Source of the DNA: Shewanella abyssi
GTDB lineage: Bacteria > Pseudomonadota > Gammaproteobacteria > Enterobacterales > Shewanellaceae
Length of the DNA: 64,000 nucleotides
Reading direction: 5' to 3'
NCBI RefSeq assembly: GCF_023284025.1
Contig: NZ_JAKIKR010000014.1
Location: 1 to 64,000, forward strand
In this document: positions 37,855-45,783 of the stretch, piece by piece
Position numbering within the stretch: the first letter of the stretch is position 1
Layout: each line of letters begins with the position of its first letter
Made by a program: the position numbers and the translations under genes
The notes under the pieces: model-generated
The model's input: the letters and a program-made list of their open reading frames with translations, nothing else
What the model was told of the DNA's origin: nothing
The model's database searches: none

Positions 37855-39522
37855 TTAGGGCTGGTTATCTTCGATATTAAATACCACTTGGCCATCAACC
37901 CAGGTTTGCAGCACTTGAGCCTGCCATATTTGAGTCGGATCTCCGTTAATAACGTCGCGATCAATTAAGATAAAGTCAGCTTTCATTCCTGGCGCCAAAC
38001 GACCAATTTCATTCTCTTGATGGGCAGAGTAAGCCGCTGCAGAGGTAAAGCTGGTGAGTGCTTGGACCATCGTCATGCTTTGGTCCGGATACCAGCCTTG
38101 CAGTGGTTTGTTATGATGATCTTGGCGTGTTACCGAGGCATGCAGACCAAAGAAAGGGTTTGCTGATTCTACAGGGAAGTCCGAGCCCGCGGCGATAACA
38201 GCATTGGCTTTAAGTAGCTTTTGCCACGCGTAAGCGCCTTTTATTCTATCTGGCCCAACTCTATCTTCTGCCATGTTTTTATCGCTCGTGGCATGTGTTG
38301 CCTGCATTGACGCAACCACTCCAAGTTCGGCAAAGCGTGGGATATCCTCAAGACGCAATACCTGTGCATGCTCAACACGATGGCGCAGTGGCTTACTATT
38401 GGTTTGTTTTATGAGGGCTGCATAAGAATCTAACACCAGTTTATTAGCATGATCGCCAATGGCATGGGTGTTGACCTGAAACCCCGCTTGCATTGCCGTT
38501 AGCATATAGCGGTTAAGTTGCTGGTCGCTATGTAGCAGCAGGCCCTTGTGTCCGTGGAGATCAGAGTAATCTTCGATTAACGCCGCCCCTCGGCTACCTA
38601 AAGCACCATCGGCGGAGATCTTAACGCTGCTAAAATCCAGTTTTTGTGATTTGTGATGGTATGGCCCCTTACTCATAATGCTGCTGAACTGACTGTCGCC
38701 GGCCGCGACCATGCCATACACCCGAATAGGCATGTCATCTTTATTGGCTAAATTTTTGTAGGCACTCATCGTATTACTGCCCACGCCTGCATCATGAACA
38801 CTGGTGAGTCCTAATCGGGCTAAGTCGTTCATTGCGGCCTTAAGCACCGTTTCTTGTTCGCTAACACTCAAAGCAGGAATGGCCTGACTAACAAGAGCCA
38901 TGGCGTTATCGATAAATACACCACTGGGCTCGCCATCTGCGGTGCGGATGATCTCACCACCTGATGGAGCTTTACTATCTTTGCTAATACCCGCGAGTTT
39001 CATTGCCGCGCTATTGGCCCAGCCAGCATGCCCGTCAACTCGCCTTAGCCATACTGGGGTTTCTGGAAAATGCTTATCAAGTGAGGCTGCGGTCGGGAAC
39101 GTTTTACTCGGCCACAGTACTTGGTTCCAACCGCGTCCTTGTACCCAAGTCAGCCCAGGGTTTAGCTGACGGAACTCAATGGTTCGCTTTACGGCTTCAG
39201 CTTCTGACGCGCTACCTCGAAGGTTGGTGCGCATTAAGTTGAGCCCCCAACCGAGCACGTGCCCATGAGCATCGATTAAACCGGGCAGCATGGTTTTACC
39301 CTCTGCATCAATTGTGCGCATGGAGCTGCCGAGTTCCGGTTTTTGTTGCTCACGATAAAGGCGAGTAACAGTGTCATCTTTGAGTTCAATTGAGTGAAAC
39401 GAAACAAGTTGGCCGTTATCGATGGTATAGCCATTCACATTTTTAATTAAGGTCGTTTGGGCGTGAGCGCTGCAGCTTAACGCCAATAGGGCTGGATAAA
39501 TCCATTTATTCATCTTTTTCAT
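37855..39522 (-). CDS. Exported amidohydrolase family 3 protein (YtcJ-like)
   Basis: A 555-aa metal-dependent hydrolase with a signal peptide (SAHAQ near residue 22), so probably periplasmic. Metal and catalytic motifs: LIDAHGHVLGWG, NTHAIGDHANKLVLDSY, RHRVEHAQVLR and AAGSDFPVESANPFFGLHASVTR. The frame is open from 39534, but ATG 39522 (MKKMNKW) follows GGAAATC and gives a typical start. The substrate is unknown. A terminator follows. Confidence 0.88.
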   Translation of the reverse strand: MKKMNKWIYPALLALSCSAHAQTTLIKNVNGYTIDNGQLVSFHSIELKDDTVTRLYREQQKPELGSSMRTIDAEGKTMLPGLIDAHGHVLGWGLNLMRTNLRGSASEAEAVKRTIEFRQLNPGLTWVQGRGWNQVLWPSKTFPTAASLDKHFPETPVWLRRVDGHAGWANSAAMKLAGISKDSKAPSGGEIIRTADGEPSGVFIDNAMALVSQAIPALSVSEQETVLKAAMNDLARLGLTSVHDAGVGSNTMSAYKNLANKDDMPIRVYGMVAAGDSQFSSIMSKGPYHHKSQKLDFSSVKISADGALGSRGAALIEDYSDLHGHKGLLLHSDQQLNRYMLTAMQAGFQVNTHAIGDHANKLVLDSYAALIKQTNSKPLRHRVEHAQVLRLEDIPRFAELGVVASMQATHATSDKNMAEDRVGPDRIKGAYAWQKLLKANAVIAAGSDFPVESANPFFGLHASVTRQDHHNKPLQGWYPDQSMTMVQALTSFTSAAAYSAHQENEIGRLAPGMKADFILIDRDVINGDPTQIWQAQVLQTWVDGQVVFNIEDNQP

Positions 39523-39634
39523 GATTTCCGGCATCTTATTGTTGTATTAGACACATTCGATACTAACAGTTGGATTTTATTAAGCAATAAGGGGGTATTT
39601 CGCGTTATGATTCGGCTAGAAATATCCTAGGTTA

Positions 39635-40549
39635 ATGGCGATTAACAGCGTTGAGAAACACAGCATGAGCTTATATAAATTTGGATTGGCGACAGAAAAG
39701 TCGGTATTGATTAGGCAAGCACTCGGCGCGCAAGCAGATGCTTATTTCGCTGCAATGGAAAGCGCTGAGCAAGTATTTCTAACCTCTATTAGCAATGAAC
39801 AGAACCAGCAGAAACTTGATTGGCTGTTGCTACGAACGCATCTGATTTGCCGTCTGAGCGATAGAGATATTGCGCGTTTAAGTGATTATTCTATCGAAAA
39901 TGCTCAAAGCGTATCTGCCAGTTTAAATGGCACTTCGCGTCAAATTGTCATAGTGTCCCGCGATTCTTTAGTGGCTGCGATTGATGATATTAAGGCTCAA
40001 AAGTGGGTCGGGTTTGATACTGAAACTGCCGCGAGCTTTGAAAAAGGTCGCCGTAATAGCAATCCTATCTCGCTAATTCAAATTGCGACCACTCGCCATT
40101 GTTATCTGTTTAGAATGGTAGGCAGTAATATTGTGCCCTTTAAGGCGGCACTTGCTGAAGTATTGGCTGAGCAATCGAATATCACTAAGGTGGGGATTGG
40201 TCTGCGCAGTGACGTCAATGGGATGAAGCGAGATTTCGGCATTGTGCTTAACCCTATGCTTGATCTTAATTGGTTAATGAATCAGCTAGGTGCAGCAAAG
40301 CAGATGGGCACGGTGCAGATGGCGGCGACGGTATTGGCACTTAAACTGCCTAAAAGTAAGCGGATAACACTGTCTAACTGGGCTATTGTGCTTAATAAGC
40401 CATTGTCAGAGGAGCAGGTTAATTACGCCGCAGGCGATGCCTTAGCAGCATTAGACATTTATCATGCCTTGTTTGAGCAACTCAAGGCCTATCAAGCACT
40501 ATGGCCTAAATCAGTTCAACAACGTTTTTTAGCAGAGGGAAGCTTGTGA
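39635..40549 (+). CDS. RNase D-like 3'-5' exonuclease family protein
   Basis: A 304-aa DEDDy-type nuclease. The Exo motifs are GFDTET (about residue 126), VGIGLRSDVNGMKR and YAAGDALAALDIYHAL. A possible alternative start is ATG 39665 (MSLYKFG); 39635 is kept for CTAGG just upstream, but both are plausible. The gene overlaps the cold-shock gene start by 4 bases (GTGA), so they are likely translationally coupled: a nuclease with a nucleic-acid-binding membrane protein. It lacks the HRDC domains of RNase D. Confidence 0.85.
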   Translation: MAINSVEKHSMSLYKFGLATEKSVLIRQALGAQADAYFAAMESAEQVFLTSISNEQNQQKLDWLLLRTHLICRLSDRDIARLSDYSIENAQSVSASLNGTSRQIVIVSRDSLVAAIDDIKAQKWVGFDTETAASFEKGRRNSNPISLIQIATTRHCYLFRMVGSNIVPFKAALAEVLAEQSNITKVGIGLRSDVNGMKRDFGIVLNPMLDLNWLMNQLGAAKQMGTVQMAATVLALKLPKSKRITLSNWAIVLNKPLSEEQVNYAAGDALAALDIYHALFEQLKAYQALWPKSVQQRFLAEGSL

Positions 40550-41334
40550 TTTATAAGGGACAACTAGTTCGCTGGAATGACAAAAAAGGCTATGGTTTTA
40601 TTCGAGTCGAAAACGCTCAAGCGGGGCAAGCGGATAATGAGGTATTTATTCATATGTCAGCGCTGCAGCATATGGCCAGACGCCCCTTAGTTGGCGATGT
40701 GCTGTATTTTCAAATCGAGACTCAAACCGATGGAAAGCAACGAGCATTTGCAGCAAGGATAGAAGGTGTTGCAGCGAATGTGGAAGCAAATGTTGAAGGC
40801 AACGCAGACAAGAGCCATTCAAACCACAAGCAAGCGCCAAGTAATAGCCCGATAAAAGGGTTGTTATACCGTATTGCGATAATGCTGGTAGTGTTAGCGA
40901 TTGCCAGTTTTGTCTATAACCGTGTCGTCGCACCGACTGTCGCCCCAAGTAGTTTTGCTACTTATGGCTCCTCTGCATTGATATCAACAGCTGTTGCGGC
41001 AGATGAACAGCGAATAAGCCAGGCATTTTCCCGGCAGCAAAGCGGCATACAGGTACAAAGTCGCGGCGTTGTGACTCGACTGTTAGCTGACGACACTAAA
41101 GGCAGTCGTCACCAGCGGTTTATCGTTACGCTGGCCAACGGTCAGACCCTGTTGATTGCGCATAACATCGATTTAGCACCTAAGATTGAGAGTTTGCAAG
41201 CAGGTGATAACATCTCGTTTTATGGCGTCTATGAGTATAACGATCGCGGCGGTGTGGTGCATTGGACTCATCATGATCCACAAGGCCGACATGTTGGCGG
41301 CTGGCTTAAGCATCAAGGCAAGACTTACCAATAG
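40546..41334 (+). CDS. Cold-shock domain / membrane helix / DUF3465 fusion protein
   Basis: A 262-aa protein with three parts: a cold-shock domain with RNP-like KGYGFIR (14-20) and VFIH (33-36); a polar linker and one hydrophobic helix (105-124); and a DUF3465-type C-terminus with GSRHQRFIVTL, LLIAHNIDLAPKIESLQAGD and VVHWTHHDPQGRHVGGWLKH. It begins at GTG 40546 inside the upstream nuclease gene, with AGAGGGA upstream. The orientation, with CSD in the cytoplasm and DUF3465 in the periplasm, is inferred. CSD-TM proteins usually end in DUF1294; this ending is unusual. Confidence 0.85.
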   Translation: MIYKGQLVRWNDKKGYGFIRVENAQAGQADNEVFIHMSALQHMARRPLVGDVLYFQIETQTDGKQRAFAARIEGVAANVEANVEGNADKSHSNHKQAPSNSPIKGLLYRIAIMLVVLAIASFVYNRVVAPTVAPSSFATYGSSALISTAVAADEQRISQAFSRQQSGIQVQSRGVVTRLLADDTKGSRHQRFIVTLANGQTLLIAHNIDLAPKIESLQAGDNISFYGVYEYNDRGGVVHWTHHDPQGRHVGGWLKHQGKTYQ

Positions 41335-41435
41335 ATAACGTAGCTCACGAAAAACGGCGACTGACATTATGTTAGCCGCCGTTATTTTCTCTGATGTCCA
41401 TTGTCGTAATGCCGATTGCCGTAATGCCGAGAGTA

Positions 41436-42374
41436 TTAAGGCTGAGAACAATCTCTCTTTTTCGAAAGCTTATGCAGTAGCTTATGCAACAACGGGTCAC
41501 CAAATTGATACAGGGCTAGCCCTGTTAGCACAAAACCAGCCCCTATCACTAGCGCCGGCGTAATGGTCTCACCATTGAACTGTGCGCCTAACATCATCGC
41601 AAATACTGGCGTTATCAGGGTCACTAGCGCAACCGTGCTGGCATTAAGATGCTGCAGAATATAGAAGTAAGCAATAAAGCCGGCGAGTGAACCAAAGACA
41701 CCTAAGTAAGTGATTGCTAACAGCGAACGTGTTTGCCAAGTTTCAAAGGGTATCGTGCCATCAAATAGTAACCAGGCTAAAGCAAACATAGGTGTTGAAT
41801 AAATTAGCGCGCCCACGGTACTGGCAATAGGGTGAATATTGATTTTAACCGTTTTGATTAATACGCCGCTCAAGCTAAACAAACTTACCGCAGACAAGAT
41901 TAATAGCAGTCCAATCCAACTATCGCTCGCTAGTGAAAGCTTAGATGAACATACGATGCCAAGCCCGACAAATGCCATGGCTAAAGCCACTAAACGCATC
42001 GGGCCGAATTTGGGCTCATTGAGTAATTTCTGTGCCAGTAAGCCTGAGATCAGTGGCGACAGACCAAAGAACAGTGACATGGTGCTTGAAGGCAGATAGC
42101 GGGCGGAAAAGTAGCTCAGCAGCATACCACCGACAATCCCTATGGACGAAACGGCATATAGCTTTCTCGCTGTGGCATTCCATGGCAGTCGAATTCGAGC
42201 AATCAGTATGATCAGCGACCCTAGGGTCAGTGCAATCAGCATTCTCAGTAATACCGCCATCGTTGGATGCACAGACTCACTGCTCCAAACAATACCTAGC
42301 GGCGTTGTAGACCAAATTAATACCACCGACAAAAACGCCGCTGGAACCATCTTGGGTAATGCTGTTGCTGACAT
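41436..42374 (-). CDS. EamA/DMT superfamily transporter
   Basis: A 312-aa protein with ten hydrophobic helices in two repeated EamA units (first FLSVVLIWSTTPLGIVWSSE..., second beginning SLFSLSGVLIKTVKI). It is typical of drug/metabolite exporters such as RhaT or YdcZ-like proteins; the solute is not indicated. It converges on the cold-shock gene. Confidence 0.85.
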   Translation of the reverse strand: MSATALPKMVPAAFLSVVLIWSTTPLGIVWSSESVHPTMAVLLRMLIALTLGSLIILIARIRLPWNATARKLYAVSSIGIVGGMLLSYFSARYLPSSTMSLFFGLSPLISGLLAQKLLNEPKFGPMRLVALAMAFVGLGIVCSSKLSLASDSWIGLLLILSAVSLFSLSGVLIKTVKINIHPIASTVGALIYSTPMFALAWLLFDGTIPFETWQTRSLLAITYLGVFGSLAGFIAYFYILQHLNASTVALVTLITPVFAMMLGAQFNGETITPALVIGAGFVLTGLALYQFGDPLLHKLLHKLSKKRDCSQP

Positions 42375-42838
42375 CTCAACACTCCTGCTAACTTAGCCAT
42401 CAATAATGACCTGAGCTAATAATACAGATTAATATAGAACCGCTGGAGAGAAGGGCGAGCAAAGAGGGGAATATCCATCACCGCGCTGCAGACTCTTTGC
42501 GGTGTGGAATCGAGAACTAATGGCTAACTATTTATTATATTCCCAATTTACCGCGCAGCTAGAATGCCATATCACACTGGCGAGGAGTCGCAGTGTCAGG
42601 CAATTAACTTGCGTATAAATAGAGGTGAATAAAATTGTCATTTTACCAAGCTGAATATTGTGTCTCGAAGGCTCAATAATCTAATTGTTGCGCGCTGTAG
42701 TCAACCGATAAATTCAACAATAGCTAGTTTATACAATTGGTATTAATCAATGGCTGAGTTTTGCAGGGTAAAGTTAACGGTCATTAGGCGAGAGTTTAGC
42801 GAGAGAGGCATGAGGCTTTAGTGAGTTTTTTGGGAGGG
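42375..42838. other. Intergenic region between the EamA gene and arfA
   Basis: About 460 bp. There is a short match to the MITE terminus (CAATTGGTATTAAT, 42735-42748) and no gene. The rest is AT-rich with no recognisable operator. Confidence 0.45.
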
Positions 42839-43069
42839 CTAGAGTGCTGTTTTATAAAAAAGCTGCAGTGCCAGATAGTCAAAAGGGGCTAAGCCCTTCA
42901 GCTTTTGCCCCTTCTGTTTGCGGTTGTAAGACCCTTTGCCTTTTTTAGGTTTCTCAGTCCGTGTTCGAAATAGGGTACTGGTGACGATGGCCTTTAGCGC
43001 GTTATCTTTAATGACTCCACGACCACTCTCATGTTCTATCTGCGGTTGTACTTGGCGATGTTTTGCCAT
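42839..43069 (-). CDS. arfA: Alternative ribosome-rescue factor ArfA
   Basis: A 76-aa protein that recruits release factor 2 to ribosomes stalled on non-stop messages when tmRNA fails. The family core GRGVIKDNALKAIVTSTLFRTRTEKPKKGKGSYNRK is clear; the C-terminal part beyond about residue 55 is not conserved and may never be made, because a terminator-like hairpin lies within codons 53-62 (listed separately). The frame is open from GTG 43072, but ATG 43069 has AGGAGT 6 bases before it. It stands on its own between two unrelated genes. Confidence 0.92.
   Translation of the reverse strand: MAKHRQVQPQIEHESGRGVIKDNALKAIVTSTLFRTRTEKPKKGKGSYNRKQKGQKLKGLAPFDYLALQLFYKTAL
42881..42913 (-). terminator. 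Terminator-like hairpin inside the arfA coding region
   Basis: On the minus strand: AAGGGGC, inner stem AAGC-GCTT around TGAAGG, GCCCCTT, then TT. It lies about 40 bases before the arfA stop. In Escherichia coli, arfA carries an intragenic hairpin that makes the message non-stop, so that ArfA is itself tagged by tmRNA when rescue works; this one is in the same place. Confidence 0.78.
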
Positions 43070-43231
43070 CACATGACTCCTATAGTCAATTTACTTGCTT
43101 CTAAACTCATTTACTAACTTACTCTATTTACTTTTTAATGCGCTGTTAGTGAGTGGCTGCTAACAAATGAACGCTTGCACCACTGCCATAAACTCTCGAT
43201 TGAGATACTCTAATCAGCGGTGCAATTATAC

Positions 43232-43278
43232 GCAATTATTAATTGCACGTGCTAATACTTTTTACCGCAGTATTAGCA
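43232..43278. other. Two adjacent palindromes downstream of the permease gene
   Basis: GCAATTA-T-TAATTGC (43232-43246) followed by TGCTAATAC (43250-43258), 11-base loop, GTATTAGCA (43270-43278), both perfect. They lie 50-95 bases past the permease stop (minus strand) and may terminate it, though a U-run is absent. Confidence 0.5.
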
Positions 43279-43325
43279 GGCGACTTTTTAGTGAAAATGG
43301 TTGGCACCAAGGTTAAGCACAATCG

Positions 43326-44429
43326 TTACGCAAAGATGACGCTATAAAGGTAACCAGCACCAATCGCCATACCTAGAATCACGGTTAGGAACGCCGCTAT
43401 CATCTGGTTCTTAAAAATCGACTTTAGCAAAATAACTTCGGTTAAACTGGCACCCGCACTACCGATAATCAACGCCATGACCGAGCCCAACGCCATACCT
43501 TTGGCGACTAATGCTGAGCTTAATGGGATAACCGCTTCTGCACGAATGTAGAGTGGGATACCGATGACCGCTGCAATAGGAATTGCATACCACATCCCTT
43601 CACCAGCGTACTTTACAATTAGCTCGGTAGGCATGAATCCGTAAATGAACGACCCAAGTAAAATACCTACCATTAAATAGGGTAAAACCTGTTTAAAGTC
43701 TTTCCATGTTGAACGCCATACCCGCATCCAACGATTATCTTGCTTAGCTACAGTGTTGCTGTCGTTACAACCACTGGCTGCCCTGGTGCTTGGCGAGCCG
43801 CATGAGCTAACTGCAGATGTACTACCGCAAGTGTTCACTGCCAATGTAGCGCCACAACTGGCGGTTTCTAGAACAGGTGCTTGGTTATTACAGCTGTTTA
43901 CTTCAGCTTTGTGACTTATCACTGTTTTAGGAGTATCGCCACAGCGAGTACCGCAGCTAGAGGCTGTTACTGCTTCATACGCTTCAGGCTTGACGTAACG
44001 CTCAAATCCCAGTTTTTCTAGAGCGTAGCCAGCAGTTACCGACACAAGCATAGCGACTAAGAAGTAAAAAATAGCGACTTTAAAGCCAAACGTCACCACA
44101 AAAAGGCCGATAATGATTGGGTTCAATAATGGGCTTGAGAACAAGAAAACCATCATTGGGCCAAAGCCTGCTTTTGCTCTAAGTAATCCTTTTAGGAACG
44201 GGATGGTTGAGCATGAACAAAAGGGGGTTATCGATCCCAGCAGAGCGGCAATGATGTAACCTTTACCTTTCTTTGAGCTCAAAATCGATTGTATTTTTTC
44301 CGGTGGAATATACTCCTGCAATATGCCAACAATGTAACTAATCGCGAGGAATAGCACTGTTAATTCAGCGGCTAGAAACAGGAACATATTCGCCGTTTCT
44401 TTTGCCATGATGATGATTTCAGGACTCAT
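43326..44429 (-). CDS. ArsP/YraQ-like permease with a cysteine-rich loop
   Basis: A 367-aa carrier of the permease family once called DUF318. It has about eight helices, with the conserved TM motif GSITPFCSCSTIPFLKGLL (C71, C73). Between helices there is a long loop (about residues 150-230) with seven cysteines (159, 163, 180, 192, 201, 210, 221) in repeated SCG/TCG words, unlike typical members. Metal or metalloid transport is inferred from the cysteines and relation to ArsP. AAGG precedes the ATG. Two copies of a palindromic operator flank its promoter, and its regulator is not adjacent. Confidence 0.82.
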   Translation of the reverse strand: MSPEIIIMAKETANMFLFLAAELTVLFLAISYIVGILQEYIPPEKIQSILSSKKGKGYIIAALLGSITPFCSCSTIPFLKGLLRAKAGFGPMMVFLFSSPLLNPIIIGLFVVTFGFKVAIFYFLVAMLVSVTAGYALEKLGFERYVKPEAYEAVTASSCGTRCGDTPKTVISHKAEVNSCNNQAPVLETASCGATLAVNTCGSTSAVSSCGSPSTRAASGCNDSNTVAKQDNRWMRVWRSTWKDFKQVLPYLMVGILLGSFIYGFMPTELIVKYAGEGMWYAIPIAAVIGIPLYIRAEAVIPLSSALVAKGMALGSVMALIIGSAGASLTEVILLKSIFKNQMIAAFLTVILGMAIGAGYLYSVIFA

Positions 44430-44456
44430 GATATTGACCTTATTACACGTTTGTTT

Positions 44457-44482
44457 GTTATTTCCGGAATTACCGAAATAAC
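44457..44482 (-). promoter_or_regulatory. Operator 1 of the permease gene
   Basis: GTTATTTC-N10-GAAATAAC, a perfect 8-bp dyad, 28 bp upstream of the ATG and just downstream of the predicted -10. The central CGGAATTACC is partly symmetric, so 11 of 13 pairs match across the 26 bp. Confidence 0.75.
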
Positions 44483-44494
44483 TGAGGTGGTCGG

Positions 44495-44522
44495 ATAGTA
44501 AACTTATTCAGTATTTAGTCAA
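44495..44522 (-). promoter_or_regulatory. Predicted sigma-70 promoter of the permease gene
   Basis: Minus strand: TTGACT (44522-44517), 16 bp, TACTAT (44500-44495). The expected start is near 44488, upstream of operator 1. Confidence 0.65.
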
Positions 44523-44524
44523 TA

Positions 44525-44550
44525 GTTATTTCTGCTTTTGTCGAAATGAT
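44525..44550 (-). promoter_or_regulatory. Operator 2 (imperfect copy)
   Basis: GTTATTTC-N10-GAAATGAT: the left arm is identical to operator 1 and the right arm differs at two bases. It lies immediately upstream of the -35, so the two operators straddle the promoter with 68 bp between equivalent positions. Confidence 0.65.
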
Positions 44551-44662
44551 TTTTGGTGAACGATTCTTAATACGCTGTAGAGTCTAGCTAAGGTTGATAA
44601 TTCCGTTGTTAAAATAGCGCAAACGCTTATGATGATTAAATCAATAGCTTAAAGGACAAACT

Positions 44663-45589
44663 ATGCTCGATGCTATTTGCCGATATGACGAAACTAAGCC
44701 GATAACCTATTCGGTATTTAAGTTTCAAAAATTACCTGATGGTGATATTGAAAAATATCGGCAAGCACTGGTATGTCCCGCTTGCGCAGGTAAGGCTTAT
44801 TATCGTAAAGCGTCAAAAGATGGTAAAGCCGCCTGTTTTGGATCCCGTTATCATCAAGCTGATTGCTCCGAGTTTAAACCTTCGCCAGCCAAAGAGCGTG
44901 AAGAGCAGCACGCCATAGAGGTTAATCGGCTAGTGGTTGATTCTGACGCGATGATTATCGACTTTAGCCGTGCTGCAAAAGTCGCTAAGGCCAAAGTACA
45001 GCCAAAGGCAGACAAAGCAACGAATGAGAATGTTGCAGTAAATAGTTCGGCTGACATAACTCCCGCAGCAGTTAAAGCTGACTTATCAAAATCAGAGTTA
45101 GCGATCGCACAGCCTGAGTTGGTTATTGACGACGATAAAGCAGCAGCTCAAACGAGAATCGCGACTCAAGGACTGGAAAAACTACTGCATAGCTTGTTGC
45201 GTGGCAGTGACTTATCAACGTCGGATCTTTGGGTATATACCGATGAAAAGTATCGCTGGCGCGCCAAAAATCTGTTTGTAAACTTTGCCGATGCAGTGCC
45301 AACGGATAATGGCGCGCCGCGGATGTATTGGGGCACTATTTCACATACTGATAAAGAGCGCTTATGGCTGAATCCCGCCGAGACTAAAGATGTTGGGATC
45401 CCTATTGATATGTTTTCCAGCTCACTTATATCTCGCTTCGGCTTGCAGGAGCGTCGAGATTTTGAAGGCGCGGGGATCATTCTGTTTGGAAAATGTTTTT
45501 GGAATAAAGCCAAAAACCGTAAAATTATTCAGCTTTGGAGCAACGATGTCAGTCGACTCTTTATCTCTAAAGCTGACGAAAATGAGTAG
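44663..45589 (+). CDS. Unrecognised protein with a possible N-terminal zinc ribbon
   Basis: A 308-aa cytoplasmic protein. The N-terminal region has C38, C41, C58, H64 and C68 (VCPACAGKAYYRKA... ACFGSRYHQADCSE), arranged like a zinc-binding site. A polar, Ala/Lys-rich linker follows (residues 100-165), then a conserved-looking C-terminal domain (DLWVYTDEKYRWRAKNLFVNF, MYWGTISHTDKERLWLNPAE, GIILFGKCFWNKAKNRKIIQLWSND). The gene is single, ending in a terminator. I do not recognise the family; a nucleic-acid-related role is only a guess. Confidence 0.72.
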   Translation: MLDAICRYDETKPITYSVFKFQKLPDGDIEKYRQALVCPACAGKAYYRKASKDGKAACFGSRYHQADCSEFKPSPAKEREEQHAIEVNRLVVDSDAMIIDFSRAAKVAKAKVQPKADKATNENVAVNSSADITPAAVKADLSKSELAIAQPELVIDDDKAAAQTRIATQGLEKLLHSLLRGSDLSTSDLWVYTDEKYRWRAKNLFVNFADAVPTDNGAPRMYWGTISHTDKERLWLNPAETKDVGIPIDMFSSSLISRFGLQERRDFEGAGIILFGKCFWNKAKNRKIIQLWSNDVSRLFISKADENE

Positions 45590-45618
45590 CCGTTAGCGTA
45601 AAAACTCACTCTAATAGA

Positions 45619-45653
45619 AAAAGGGTCGCATTTAAAAGTGCGGCCCTTTTTTA
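45619..45653 (+). terminator. Rho-independent terminator
   Basis: AAAGGGTCGCA, loop TTTAAAAG, TGCGGCCCTTTTTT; one G-U pair in the stem. Confidence 0.85.
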
Positions 45654-45783
45654 GTTTAAATGAAACAGGTTTGATGTTTTTTGCAAGAATAAAGTTCATA
45701 TAGATTTAGAAGTTAGTTTCCCCCCTTCCTCCCCACCTCATTCAAAGAAATAAACTGATAAACTCAGCATCAATTGTTAATAA

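Noticed and set aside
41369..41563. Plus-strand frame antisense to the EamA carrier
   Set aside because: Overlaps a clear coding gene on the other strand and shows no domain.
42735..42748. CAATTGGTATTAAT as a second copy of the MITE-like end
   Set aside because: Only 13-14 bases match and no other arm is near; not enough to call an element.
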